Counted from the first letter of the stretch, positions 9,251-18,116 are shown. The stretch: 64,000 bases of DNA from an uncultured Christensenellaceae bacterium (GCA_944381365.1 CALWKW010000003.1:99371-163370), one strand, 5' to 3'. Notes: generated from the letters alone by a model not told the origin. Made by a program: numbers and translations.

Positions 9251-9496
9251 CATATTCTTTAAAAATAAAATTTTCTTATATCTAGAATTTGTTTTGACAC
9301 ATTGCTATGCTTCAACCTAAAAAATAATGATTAATTTAATCATATTTATTTGTCGAAATTTGAAAGATATATCTAATTGTAATATATTATTCATAAAAAA
9401 ATATTATTTTTCTTATTATTTTATAATAATCCGTACTATATATATAATATTTTATATAGGTTAAAAAGTTTTACCTCTGTTTTGATAAAAAAAGTA
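9251..9496. other. AT-rich intergenic region
   Basis: About 250 bp of very AT-rich DNA between the divergent HTH and lipoprotein promoters. The string TTGACACATT occurs here at 9293 and again in the lipoprotein promoter at 9497, which may mark a second, weaker start. No gene or clear hairpin is seen. Confidence 0.5.
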
Positions 9497-9525
9497 TTGA
9501 CACATTTTTTCATTTATCCTATAAT
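9497..9525 (+). promoter_or_regulatory. Consensus promoter of the lipoprotein gene
   Basis: A perfect TTGACA (9497-9502), 17-bp spacer and perfect TATAAT (9520-9525). A TAGGAGG ribosome binding site follows at 9551-9557. Both elements match consensus, which suggests high expression. Confidence 0.9.
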
Positions 9526-9568
9526 TAAAGTATTAAAATATATGAATAACTAGGAGGTTATTACAATT

Positions 9569-11386
9569 ATGAAGAACAAAAAAATTATTGTTTCCTTGTT
9601 GGTTGTAGTATTGGTTCTCTCCACAGTTGCTGCTTGTTTCGCAGGTTGTGACAAGGGCGATTGGAAAGAAATCGATTCTTCTGCTATGACAGAAAGAATG
9701 TACAGTGCTCTCAACAATATGGAAAACTACGACCTTCTCAACAATATTGAGATGGCTGCAAACATAAATGTTGATACCGAATATGGTAGTTCAAAGAACA
9801 GCTACAATGTTGCAGTAGCAGCTAAACTTGCTCTTTGGAAAGATGACAACAATAAGAATGCTCTCAGCTTTGTTGTAAAGAACAACAATGATGACACAAC
9901 TGAGCTCGGCGTTTATTATGATGAGTCCAAGTCCAGCAATGTTTACTTTGTAGCAGGCGAAAATAAACTCGCTCTTAAGGGCTTGAATGTTAAGGAAGTT
10001 ATCAAAGATAAAGAAGCCGTAATCAACAACGAATGGTGCGAAGGTGCTAAGACAGCTGTCACTGACTTCATCAGCACAACTATCGTTGACACAGTTCTCT
10101 CAATGGTAGCTTCTATCGGTAAGTGCTATCAATCCAAGGATGGTTCTACAATTCGTATCGAATTGCCTTTGACATCACTCTTGACAGACAAGGATAGTGC
10201 TTTTGCTTCTTTCATCAGCGATGAAACATTGAACCCTATCTTCGAAGATTTGGGTATCGACCTCAAGGCTTCTCAACTTGCTGAAGTTCTTCCTAAGATT
10301 GTAATATCTCTCGACTTTAAGTTCAAGGGTACAGGCGAAAGCACTGAACTCGCAGGTATTGCAGCAAACTTGTCTTGTGATAAGAAGAATTTGATTATCA
10401 GCAAGGCAAACAACGGCGGCACATTGCTCCAAATCAATGTAAAAGAAAACTTCAAGGCTACTGTTTCCGGTGACATCTTCATTTCTCCCGAAACAACTAT
10501 GGTACAACAAAAGCCCGGTAATGACAGCGAATACACTAAAGTAAACGCTTTGAATGCTAGAGCTACAGGTCAAGTTTATATCAGCGAAGCTGTAAAGGCA
10601 AACATCGACTTGGGTGCATTTAAGATGAACATGGACATCCCTGCAGGCACATACGATATCACATTGGCTATCGATGCTGATCCTACAAAGCTTGTAGATA
10701 TGACATTTGACAAGGGTGCTAACACACACGAAACAATCGACCTCGTTGGTAATGTATTGAACCAAGCTATCGATTACTTCCTCATCCAAATTACAAACAA
10801 GGATACAAAGGAAGATTTGATTAAGTTGGAACTCGTAGATGATGGCGACATCGATATCTTGACAATTGCTTCACTTAAGGCTGACGCTCTCGGTATCGCT
10901 GGTCTCGGAATCCTCGAAGATGGTGAACTTTCCGGTTTGATCGACCTCGTTAAGACATTTATTCCTAACACAGAATATCCTACTGAGCCTTCTGAAGGCG
11001 AAGGAACTGATACACCTTCCGGTGACATCACATCAGGTACACCTTCCGGTACAGAATCCGGCACACCTTCCGGTACAGAATCAGGTACTTCCGGTGCTTC
11101 ACAAGATGTTATGTCTGTTATCGCTGGCTACATCAAGAATGCATGCATCATCCTCGATGCTGGCAAGCTTTCTGTAGAATTGAAGAACACAGCTATCACA
11201 GAACAAATCTCTCTCGGTGCTGGCGTTATCGTAGATAGCAACGGCGTTACTATCAATGCTACAATCGGCGGTTTGGATACTATCAAGATTGGTGAAGGCG
11301 AAGAAGCTAAGCCCATCGGTCTCCCTGCAAGCATCACAGCAAAGATTGTTTTCACATCTTTCTCACTCGGTAATGCTAGAGGCTAA
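9569..11386 (+). CDS. Large lipoprotein of unknown function
   Basis: A 605-residue probable surface lipoprotein I do not recognise. It opens with MKNKK, a hydrophobic stretch and Cys at 23 and 27 (AAC, FAGC), either of which could be the lipidation site. The body is rich in Lys, Asp and alternating hydrophobic residues, suggesting beta structure, and near residues 475-510 there is a Thr/Ser/Gly/Pro-rich linker with a repeated GTESGTPS unit. Codon use (AAG, CTC, ATC, GGT) is markedly more biased than in neighbouring genes and resembles the pyruvate:ferredoxin oxidoreductase gene. With the consensus promoter and strong ribosome binding site this points to an abundant protein. A strong terminator follows, so it is monocistronic. 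Confidence 0.75.
   Translation: MKNKKIIVSLLVVVLVLSTVAACFAGCDKGDWKEIDSSAMTERMYSALNNMENYDLLNNIEMAANINVDTEYGSSKNSYNVAVAAKLALWKDDNNKNALSFVVKNNNDDTTELGVYYDESKSSNVYFVAGENKLALKGLNVKEVIKDKEAVINNEWCEGAKTAVTDFISTTIVDTVLSMVASIGKCYQSKDGSTIRIELPLTSLLTDKDSAFASFISDETLNPIFEDLGIDLKASQLAEVLPKIVISLDFKFKGTGESTELAGIAANLSCDKKNLIISKANNGGTLLQINVKENFKATVSGDIFISPETTMVQQKPGNDSEYTKVNALNARATGQVYISEAVKANIDLGAFKMNMDIPAGTYDITLAIDADPTKLVDMTFDKGANTHETIDLVGNVLNQAIDYFLIQITNKDTKEDLIKLELVDDGDIDILTIASLKADALGIAGLGILEDGELSGLIDLVKTFIPNTEYPTEPSEGEGTDTPSGDITSGTPSGTESGTPSGTESGTSGASQDVMSVIAGYIKNACIILDAGKLSVELKNTAITEQISLGAGVIVDSNGVTINATIGGLDTIKIGEGEEAKPIGLPASITAKIVFTSFSLGNARG
11035..11095 (+). repeat. Tandem 24-bp repeat in the lipoprotein linker
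   Basis: Roughly two and a half copies of a 24-bp unit encode the repeated GTESGTPS linker. Copies are nearly identical at DNA level, so copy number could vary between strains. Confidence 0.7.
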
Positions 11387-11405
11387 TATCTAAAACAAAA
11401 AATTA

Positions 11406-11434
11406 CAGGTCGCTTAGGCGACCTGTTTTTTTTT
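11406..11434 (+). terminator. Terminator of the lipoprotein gene
   Basis: CAGGTCGC and GCGACCTG pair around a TTAG loop, followed by nine T residues. Confidence 0.95.
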
Positions 11435-11563
11435 GCATTTTTATTTAATATCCATTGACAATTTTATCATCAATAATATATTCAGTTTTTTATTTAAGTA
11501 CACGCAAAATATTTTTATAATATACTATTTTGTATAAAATTATACAAAAAGTTTACTTTTTTG

Positions 11564-11592
11564 TTGACACAGAAAAATTTTTGATATATATT
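11564..11592 (+). promoter_or_regulatory. Promoter of the TPP riboswitch-thiT unit
   Basis: TTGACA (11564-11569), 17 bp, TATATT (11587-11592), placed just before the riboswitch aptamer. Confidence 0.75.
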
Positions 11593-11607
11593 TTTTATGA
11601 CAAAAAC

Positions 11608-11690
11608 ATTCGCCGTGGGTGCTGTAAAAAGCTGAGATCATACCACTTGAATCGGTCAAGATAATACTTGAACGAAAGAGCGTAGAAATT
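11608..11690 (+). promoter_or_regulatory. TPP riboswitch aptamer (THI element)
   Basis: The conserved landmarks of the thiamine pyrophosphate aptamer are present in order: GGGTGC (11617-11622), CTGAGA (11632-11637), TACCAC, and a later TCAAGATAATACTTGAACG block matching the 3' half. It is followed by an intrinsic terminator and then by a ThiT-like gene, so binding of TPP should stop transcription of the thiamine transporter. Confidence 0.88.
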
Positions 11691-11695
11691 TCTTT

Positions 11696-11717
11696 GCACC
11701 CTGTTTGGGTGCTTTTT
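11696..11717 (+). terminator. Riboswitch-controlled terminator
   Basis: GCACCC (11696-11701) and GGGTGC (11707-11712) form a stem followed by five T. The first arm is also complementary to the aptamer GGGTGC at 11617-11622, offering a simple antiterminator pairing when TPP is absent. Confidence 0.85.
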
Positions 11718-11759
11718 ATTTTCATTTTCGGCGAAAATAAAATTTAAAAGGAGTATTTT

Positions 11760-12809
11760 ATGAACAATCTTCCCCTTCTCGCTATTACATTGGTAGACGG
11801 AACAGAAATCCCCAATATATTGTTCTGGCCAATCCTTGTTCTGTTTCTTTCAATGTTTTTGTGCATGTTTTTGATTTATATCAGAAACAAAGTATCTCAA
11901 CAATTAGGAAAAGCTCTTATCATCGCATCGATAGTATTGTGCGTTGTATTAGCCATTGTATGTCTTTCATTGATAGGAAGCTACTACAACGAACAAATCA
12001 AGAATGACGGATATTATTCAAATTTCTTCAAGTCTGTTCCTTTGTATTTTACTGCTATTATGCTTATTATAGTAATGGTAGCTTTGGTTTTTGCAATAGG
12101 CAGACACACCACATTTGAGTTTGACAGCCGCTCGGTAGCTTTTGCGGCAGTTTGTATCGCAATGAGCTTTGCTTTGTCTTACATAAGAGTTTATAAGCTT
12201 CCTCAGGGCGGTAGCATTACTTTGGCTTCATTGCTCCCCGTAATGCTCTTCTCTTATATCTTTGGTATCAAAAAAGGTTTTCTTGTCGGCATAATTTATG
12301 GTGTACTTCAAGCTATTCAGGACCCTTATATCATTCACCCTGCACAATTCTTGCTTGACTACCCCGTTGCGTTCTCCGCAATAGCTTTTGCAGGCGTTTT
12401 CTCAGAAATCAAAGCTTTGGAAAAAGCTCCTCAAGTATCCTTTATGCTCGGTGCGATACTTACAGGCGTATTCAGATTCCTATCTCACTTCTGCTCAGGT
12501 GCATTCGCATTCGGTGCTTATGCAGGAGATGCAGGCTACAACAATGTATATATCTATTCTTTGGCCTACAACTCATTTGTATTTGTAGATATAATCGTAG
12601 CAATCGTAATAGGTGTAATTCTTCTCTCATCGCCAGCATTCATGCATGAAATCGTCTACAAACAACGCAGTAAAATCAAACCCGTTGTCACACAGCCCAA
12701 GACTCTTGAATTAAATGAAGACGCTCACACAGTAGAAGTCACAAGTCATTCCAAGGATTTTGATTTGCTTCCCAAAGACAACAACGACAATGCTTCTAAA
12801 AAAGATTAA
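11760..12809 (+). CDS. thiT: ThiT-like thiamine ECF transporter S-component, extended
   Basis: Membrane S-component that captures thiamine and uses a shared ECF module for energy. The region around residues 145-215 carries ThiT hallmarks: LPQGGSITLASLLPVML, YGVLQAIQDPYI and QFLLDYPVAF, which form the thiamine pocket in this family. The upstream TPP riboswitch independently supports thiamine. Oddities: the protein is 349 residues rather than about 190, with some 120 extra N-terminal residues holding about three additional membrane segments, and a charged C-terminal tail of about 50 residues. The start has AAAAGGAG upstream. The energising module is probably the ecfT-ecfA2-ecfA1 cluster at 46-49 kb. 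Confidence 0.87.
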   Translation: MNNLPLLAITLVDGTEIPNILFWPILVLFLSMFLCMFLIYIRNKVSQQLGKALIIASIVLCVVLAIVCLSLIGSYYNEQIKNDGYYSNFFKSVPLYFTAIMLIIVMVALVFAIGRHTTFEFDSRSVAFAAVCIAMSFALSYIRVYKLPQGGSITLASLLPVMLFSYIFGIKKGFLVGIIYGVLQAIQDPYIIHPAQFLLDYPVAFSAIAFAGVFSEIKALEKAPQVSFMLGAILTGVFRFLSHFCSGAFAFGAYAGDAGYNNVYIYSLAYNSFVFVDIIVAIVIGVILLSSPAFMHEIVYKQRSKIKPVVTQPKTLELNEDAHTVEVTSHSKDFDLLPKDNNDNASKKD

Positions 12810-12828
12810 CAAAAACATTAAATAATAA

Positions 12829-12858
12829 AAAAGGATAAGCACTAATGCTTATCCTTTT
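12829..12858. terminator. Bidirectional terminator
   Basis: AAAAGGATAAGCA and TGCTTATCCTTTT pair around CTAA, between the convergent thiT and ABC exporter genes. Confidence 0.92.
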
Positions 12859-12881
12859 ATTTTTTAGATATTGAATTTAGA

Positions 12882-14810
12882 TTATTCCAATTCAAAAGCT
12901 CCTGTATACAATTGATAATACTGACCTTTCTTTGCAATCAATTCGTCATGACTGCCTCTTTCTATAATTCTGCCGTGGTCAAGCACTATTATTACATCGC
13001 TGTTTTGTACGGTAGACAATCTGTGTGCAATTACGAATACCGTTCTGCCTTCCATAAGTCTGTCCATACCTTGTTGTACCAATGCTTCTGTACGGGTATC
13101 GATAGAAGATGTAGCTTCGTCCAAAATCATTACGGGGGCATCTGCTACGGCCGCTCTTGCGATTGACAAAAGCTGTTTTTGTCCTTGCGAAAGATTTGCT
13201 CCGTCTCCCGTCAACATAGTATCATATCCGTTTGGCAATCTTTGTATGAAGTCATGAGCGTTGGCAAGCTTTGCGGCAGCAATACATTCTTCGTCAGTTG
13301 CGTCAAGTCTTCCGTATCTGATATTGTCCATTATGGTACCTGTAAACAAATTGGTGTCTTGCAATACAATTCCCAAAGACCTTCTCAAATCGCCTTTTTT
13401 GATTTTGTTTATGTTGATTTTATCATATCTGATTTTTCCGTCAGCGATATCATAGAATCTGTTTATAAGATTGGTAATGGTTGTCTTGCCCGCACCCGTA
13501 GCTCCTACAAACGCAACTTTTTGACCGGGCTTTGCATGTATAGTAATATCATGCAAGACAATCTTCTCTTCGGTATATCCAAAATCCACTTCATTGAGCT
13601 CGATATCACCTGCAAGTCTTTCATAAGTAATTGTTCCCTCTGCCTTGTGGGGATGTTTCCAAGCCCAAATACCTGTACGCTCCTCACACTCGACAAGTTG
13701 ACCGTCCTCTTCTTTTGCATTGACGAGCGTGACATATCCTTCATCGAGTTCTGCCTGCTGGTCGAGAAGCTCAAATATTCTTCCCGCTCCCGCAGTAGCC
13801 ATTACTACCGCATTGAGCTGTGATGATACCTGTCCGATATTCATGGTAAATTGTCTGCTCATTTGCAAGAATGCAATTATTGCACCCATACCTATTCCTA
13901 CTTTATCCAAGCCCTTCAAACTGAGATTGGGAATTCCTGCTAGTACAAGCAAACCTCCTATTATCGCTACCAACACATAGAGTACATGTCCGATGTTGTT
14001 TATGGTAGGCATAAGGATATTACCGAATTTATTAGCACTATCGCTATCTCTAAACAATTCTTCATTTATAGCATCGAAGTCTTTTTTGGATTGCTCCTCG
14101 TGGCAGAAAACTTTGATGACTTTCTGTCCGTTCATCATTTCTTCGACAAAGCCCTCTTCTTTACCCATAGATGCTTGCTGACGAATAAAGTATCTTGCAC
14201 TTCTGCCGCCGACCGTCTTTGTCGTCCACAACATGAATGCTACGCCCAAAAGTATGAGAAGAGTGAGCCATATACTCGAAGTAAGCATTGTGAAAAACAA
14301 CATAAGTATTGCTATCATTGAGAAGTATGCCTGAGGAATACTTTGAGATATAAGCTGTCTCAAAGCATCGGTATCGTTTGTATAGCAGCTCATTATGTCG
14401 CCGTGATAGTGAGTATCAAAATATTTGATAGGCAAAGACTGCATCTTGTTGAACATATCTTTTCTGACATGCATCAAAAATCCTTGCGTGACCGATGCCA
14501 TTATTCTTGTATATATAAATCCACAGATGATTCCAAGAACATATATACCTATAAGCAAAAACATCATCGTAAAGAGTTTTGTCTTGACAGATTCATATCC
14601 GTTTGCAATTCCAGGGAGAATTACATCGTCCACCAAAGCTTCGATAAATATAGATGAGCTCATTGCCGCCATAGCATTTACTGTGATACAGATAAATACT
14701 GCTATAAACTGAATTTTATAATACTTGAACATGTATCCGAGCAATCTGCCCAATACCGCCATAGTACCAGGTTTTTTATTCTGTGCTTTCATCATTGCTT
14801 TTTTAGTCAT
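12882..14810 (-). CDS. ABC exporter half-transporter with canonical ATPase site
   Basis: One half of a heterodimeric multidrug-type ABC exporter, 642 residues: an N-terminal six-helix membrane domain, then an ATPase domain with Walker A GATGAGKT, signature LSQGQKQ, Walker B VMILDEATSSID with the catalytic Glu, and H-loop VIAHRLS. I start at the ATG at 14810 because AAAGGAGGG lies upstream and overlaps the end of the partner gene by 8 bp; the longer frame beginning at 14834 has no such site. An insertion of about 40 residues precedes the ATPase domain. Substrate unknown; drugs, peptides or lipids are all possible for this family. Confidence 0.9.
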   Translation of the reverse strand: MTKKAMMKAQNKKPGTMAVLGRLLGYMFKYYKIQFIAVFICITVNAMAAMSSSIFIEALVDDVILPGIANGYESVKTKLFTMMFLLIGIYVLGIICGFIYTRIMASVTQGFLMHVRKDMFNKMQSLPIKYFDTHYHGDIMSCYTNDTDALRQLISQSIPQAYFSMIAILMLFFTMLTSSIWLTLLILLGVAFMLWTTKTVGGRSARYFIRQQASMGKEEGFVEEMMNGQKVIKVFCHEEQSKKDFDAINEELFRDSDSANKFGNILMPTINNIGHVLYVLVAIIGGLLVLAGIPNLSLKGLDKVGIGMGAIIAFLQMSRQFTMNIGQVSSQLNAVVMATAGAGRIFELLDQQAELDEGYVTLVNAKEEDGQLVECEERTGIWAWKHPHKAEGTITYERLAGDIELNEVDFGYTEEKIVLHDITIHAKPGQKVAFVGATGAGKTTITNLINRFYDIADGKIRYDKININKIKKGDLRRSLGIVLQDTNLFTGTIMDNIRYGRLDATDEECIAAAKLANAHDFIQRLPNGYDTMLTGDGANLSQGQKQLLSIARAAVADAPVMILDEATSSIDTRTEALVQQGMDRLMEGRTVFVIAHRLSTVQNSDVIIVLDHGRIIERGSHDELIAKKGQYYQLYTGAFELE

Positions 14811-16728
14811 TGTCTTTGCCCTCCTTTGCCGCATCTTTTTCTACGGCCTTTTTGGAAGAAGACTTCTTAGAGCCGACCTTGGAAGCTGAAGACTTCTTTG
14901 TCGAAGTTTTTGCTTTTGTTTTGTCAGCTTTTTGTCCTTGGGACTTTTTAGGTTGTACCTTTGTTTTTATCTTAGCGGGGGCTTCTACTTCTTCAGCCTG
15001 AGAATTTTGCTTGTTCTGAGCATAATATACTTCCTGATAAATAGGATTTCTTGCAAGCAATTCTTCATGCGTACCCATATCGCTTATTTCGCCGCTGTTC
15101 ATTGTGATGATGATATCGGCATCTTGTACAGAAGCTACTCTCTGAGCTATAATAAATTTGGTAGTATCGGGAATTTCTTCTCTAAAAGCCTTTCTTATCA
15201 ATGCGTCAGTCTTTGTATCAACAGCACTTGTAGAATCATCCAAAATCAATACCTTAGGCTTTTTGAGCAAAGCTCTTGCAATACAAAGTCTTTGTTTTTG
15301 TCCGCCTGACACATTGCTTCCGCCTTGCTCGATATATGTATCGTATTTGTCGGGGAAACTCATAATAAAGTCATGTGCCTGAGCTTGTTTGCAGGCATTG
15401 ATCAATTCCTCGTCCGTAGCATCGGGATTGCCCCATCTGAGGTTTTCTTTTATAGTACCCGAAAAAAGCACATTCTTTTGCAATACTACTGCTACCTGAT
15501 TTCTTAAAGATTCAAGGTCATAGTCTTTGACATTTATTCCTCCGACATAGACAGCTCCTTCCGTAGCGTCATACAATCTCGGTATAAGGTTGACAAGCGA
15601 AGTCTTGCTGCTGCCCGTTCCGCCGAGAATACCTACCGTCATACCCGATTTTATATTGAGATTTATGTTCTTCAAAGCACATCCGGGGGCATTTTTGTTG
15701 TATTTAAAAGTCACATTCTCAAATCTTACATCGCCGTTTTTTACTTCCTTGACAGCGTCTTTGTCAGGATTTTTCAAATCGCTTTCTTCAAGCATAACTT
15801 CTACAATACGCTTTGTTGATGTCTTGGATATAGATATCATTACAAGTACCATGCTGAACATTGTCAAAGATGACAATATCTGCGATGCGTATACGATAAG
15901 GCTGGATATTTCATTTGAGTTGTTTTGTCCGTTTTTAATGCCCACTATCGTACCCAAAAAGCAAATCAAAGTGATAGCTGCCCACATACAGAACTGCATA
16001 ATAGGCTGTGTGAGAGCTATTATCTTTTCGCCCTTGACAAAATCTCTTCTTACATCTTCGGCAGACTTGGAGAATTTTTCTTTTTCATAGCTGTCTCTTA
16101 CATAAGACTTTACTACTCTTATGCCCTTGATATTTTCCTGAACAGATTCGTTCATTGCATCGTATTTTTTGAATACTCTGTTGAAAATAGGATCAACAAG
16201 CTTGAATATTACAAGAAGACTTATGCCGAGTATAGGAATAAGTGCAAGGAAAATCAATGACACTTTATGATTGATAAGAAATGCCATGATAAGCGAAAAT
16301 ACAAGCATAACAGGACATCTGACTCCTACACGCACTATCATCATATAAGCATTCTGCACATTGGTGACATCGGTGGTCATTCTCGTGACAAGGCTGGGGG
16401 CTGAAAATTTATCGATATTGGAAAAAGAGAAATCCTGTATTTTATAATACATGTCCTTTCTCAGATTTTTTGCAAAACCCGCCGAAGCCGTAGCAGCATA
16501 CTTTCCTGCAAGCATACCGAAAAGCAGTCCAAAACCTGCCATTACAATCAATATCGCACTATAAATCAAAATATTGGACAATGTATTGTCCTTTTCGATT
16601 ACATCAATCATCTTGACCATATAGTACGGTATAAGACATTCCATCAGCACTTCGAGCGAAACAAAAATAGGCGATAGTATCGACTCTTTTTTGTACTCTC
16701 TTATGCTCTTTGACAGCATTTTTAACAT
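14803..16728 (-). CDS. ABC exporter half-transporter with degenerate ATPase site
   Basis: Partner half-transporter of 641 residues. Its ATPase domain shows changes typical of the degenerate site in heterodimeric exporters such as TM287/288 or BmrCD: Walker A is GGTGSSKT, the residue after Walker B is Asp rather than Glu (LILDDSTSAVD), and the H-loop His is Gln (IIAQRVASV). The signature VSGGQKQR is intact and would complete the partner's catalytic site. An unusual Lys/Ser/Ala-rich tail of about 60 residues follows the domain. It sits 27 bp downstream of the MarR gene and overlaps its partner by 8 bp, so the three are one operon. Confidence 0.9.
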   Translation of the reverse strand: MLKMLSKSIREYKKESILSPIFVSLEVLMECLIPYYMVKMIDVIEKDNTLSNILIYSAILIVMAGFGLLFGMLAGKYAATASAGFAKNLRKDMYYKIQDFSFSNIDKFSAPSLVTRMTTDVTNVQNAYMMIVRVGVRCPVMLVFSLIMAFLINHKVSLIFLALIPILGISLLVIFKLVDPIFNRVFKKYDAMNESVQENIKGIRVVKSYVRDSYEKEKFSKSAEDVRRDFVKGEKIIALTQPIMQFCMWAAITLICFLGTIVGIKNGQNNSNEISSLIVYASQILSSLTMFSMVLVMISISKTSTKRIVEVMLEESDLKNPDKDAVKEVKNGDVRFENVTFKYNKNAPGCALKNINLNIKSGMTVGILGGTGSSKTSLVNLIPRLYDATEGAVYVGGINVKDYDLESLRNQVAVVLQKNVLFSGTIKENLRWGNPDATDEELINACKQAQAHDFIMSFPDKYDTYIEQGGSNVSGGQKQRLCIARALLKKPKVLILDDSTSAVDTKTDALIRKAFREEIPDTTKFIIAQRVASVQDADIIITMNSGEISDMGTHEELLARNPIYQEVYYAQNKQNSQAEEVEAPAKIKTKVQPKKSQGQKADKTKAKTSTKKSSASKVGSKKSSSKKAVEKDAAKEGKDND

Positions 16729-16755
16729 ATATACCTCACAAAAATTTTATTCTAA

Positions 16756-17187
16756 TTAAATTTTTTCTATATTTGCTTTGATTTTGTACAATAGCTCAAA
16801 AAACTTTTCTATATCCTCTTCGCTCAAATCGCTTTTCAAAATTTGTTCTGTCCTGTTGAGTTCTTTTATCACTTCTTCATGCACCTCAACTCCCTTGCTT
16901 GTCAAAACGACTTTTTTATATCGTCCGTCCGACTTGGTCTGTTCTCTGGATATAAGACCATTTTTCTCAAGGGTATTGATAAGTGAAGTCACGCTTGACT
17001 TTCTTATCCCTATTTCTTCCTCGATATCCTTCTGAAAGACATCTTCGTTTCTGTGAAGATACAAAAATCCCAGTACATAACCGCATCCGCCCCTCAAATC
17101 ATTTTGTTGAAAGGTGGGAAGAGAATTGATGTGTCTTTTAAGTTGATTGCTTGTAGACCTTAGCTCAAAGCCTATTGTTTTTTCCAT
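16756..17187 (-). CDS. MarR-family transcriptional regulator
   Basis: Winged-helix DNA-binding protein of 143 residues, expected to be a dimeric repressor of this exporter operon and of itself. The central part holds the recognition helix (IGIRKSSVTSLINTLEKNG) and wing (ISREQTKSDGRYKKVVLTSKG), with the family's conserved DxR-type wing tip (SDGRYK). Flanking helices would form the dimer interface. It is the first gene of the unit, followed after 27 bp by the exporter genes, and a perfect 18-bp palindrome lies just upstream. MarR proteins usually release DNA on binding small aromatic molecules; the ligand here is unknown. Confidence 0.9.
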   Translation of the reverse strand: MEKTIGFELRSTSNQLKRHINSLPTFQQNDLRGGCGYVLGFLYLHRNEDVFQKDIEEEIGIRKSSVTSLINTLEKNGLISREQTKSDGRYKKVVLTSKGVEVHEEVIKELNRTEQILKSDLSEEDIEKFFELLYKIKANIEKI

Positions 17188-17207
17188 TTTTACATCCCGA
17201 TAAAAAT

Positions 17208-17225
17208 TAGTTAGATATCTAACTA
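17208..17225. promoter_or_regulatory. Palindromic operator for the MarR regulator
   Basis: Perfect 18-bp palindrome TAGTTAGATATCTAACTA lying about 10-27 bases after the expected transcription start of the MarR-exporter operon. Size and symmetry fit a MarR dimer site. Confidence 0.85.
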
Positions 17226-17240
17226 TCCAAGTCCAAATCT

Positions 17241-17269
17241 ATTATATTTACTTAAAAATTTATTGTCAA
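17241..17269 (-). promoter_or_regulatory. Promoter of the MarR-exporter operon
   Basis: Perfect TTGACA (17264-17269), 17-bp spacer, perfect TATAAT (17241-17246) on the minus strand. The palindromic operator is immediately downstream. Confidence 0.9.
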
Positions 17270-17355
17270 CAAAATGATTGTAAAAATATGTAAAGTTTTA
17301 TTAAATATTATATTAATCTATTTGATAATACAGAATTCAAAGCTTTAATAGATAA

Positions 17356-17390
17356 TAAAAAAACAAGGCACAAGACCTTGTTTTTTTATT
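17356..17390 (-). terminator. Terminator of the DUF6512-like gene
   Basis: AAACAAGG and CCTTGTTT pair around a 7-base loop with T runs on both strands, directly after the stop codon at 17394. Confidence 0.85.
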
Positions 17391-17393
17391 TCA

Positions 17394-17909
17394 TCATTTC
17401 GTAGGGTCATCAAATATTATCCAATCGGGAGGATTGTAGGTAAAAGTCATAAAGCATATTATAATGACGGCAATACCTATAATCGAGAGAAAGTTCAATG
17501 CCCTCATATATTGACTTTTGAATATAGCCATTGCTACAAGAAAACCTATAATTACCGACAAAATAAATATTACGATATCTATTGCTATAATGGATTTTCC
17601 CGCAATAGCCGTATAGCCGTAAAACATCGCAGGAATAAGCAAAATTACGCTCAGCATAGCAAGGAAGAAACCTGCAAAATAGTTGTTTATGCCTTTGACA
17701 AAAACACCTGCTATGATAAAGTACAAAAACATCGGAAAGAGTGCAAGTTTTATGTGTTCCCACACACTTTCGTTTGTGGCAAAAAACAAACCTACTACAT
17801 AATTATTGCCTGACCACTCATAGAAAAAATGTCCTAATGTGCCAAGAGTCAAAGTAAAAATTATGCCGAAGAATGTAAAGAGCTTCAAAGATTTAGAAGA
17901 TTTTGACAT
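17394..17909 (-). CDS. Small membrane protein, DUF6512-like
   Basis: A 171-residue protein with five hydrophobic segments and no soluble domain. The pattern of an early aromatic and charged loop (FFATNESVWEHIKLALFP) and a later FYGYT motif recalls DUF6512, a family of unknown function in Clostridia; that name is from memory. A TGAGGTC ribosome binding site precedes the ATG. It is a single-gene unit with its own terminator, transcribed away from tRNA-Asn. Nothing in the neighbourhood indicates a role. Confidence 0.7.
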   Translation of the reverse strand: MSKSSKSLKLFTFFGIIFTLTLGTLGHFFYEWSGNNYVVGLFFATNESVWEHIKLALFPMFLYFIIAGVFVKGINNYFAGFFLAMLSVILLIPAMFYGYTAIAGKSIIAIDIVIFILSVIIGFLVAMAIFKSQYMRALNFLSIIGIAVIIICFMTFTYNPPDWIIFDDPTK

Positions 17910-18065
17910 ATAGACCTCACATAATATTGATATTTTTAATAATATAAGTATATGCGTATAGAATATTTTTATCAGACATTATAATTTGTACACTTTAAGG
18001 AAATTATATGAATATAAATATAAATGAACAAATACAAACATTTTAAAAAAATTAAATAAAAACTC

Positions 18066-18094
18066 TTGACAATCGGAGATTTTTACATTAATAT
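18066..18094 (+). promoter_or_regulatory. Promoter of tRNA-Asn
   Basis: TTGACA (18066-18071), 17 bp, TAATAT (18089-18094), 22 bp before the tRNA. Confidence 0.75.
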
Positions 18095-18116
18095 AAATAT
18101 GCTTAACGCAAGATAA

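Noticed and set aside
10175..10789. Open frame of 204 codons on the minus strand inside the lipoprotein gene
   Set aside because: Antisense to a strongly codon-biased gene, no ribosome binding site, Cys-rich meaningless translation; a shadow of biased codons.
13179..13823. 214-codon plus-strand frame over the ABC exporter gene
   Set aside because: Antisense shadow of a gene with intact Walker motifs.
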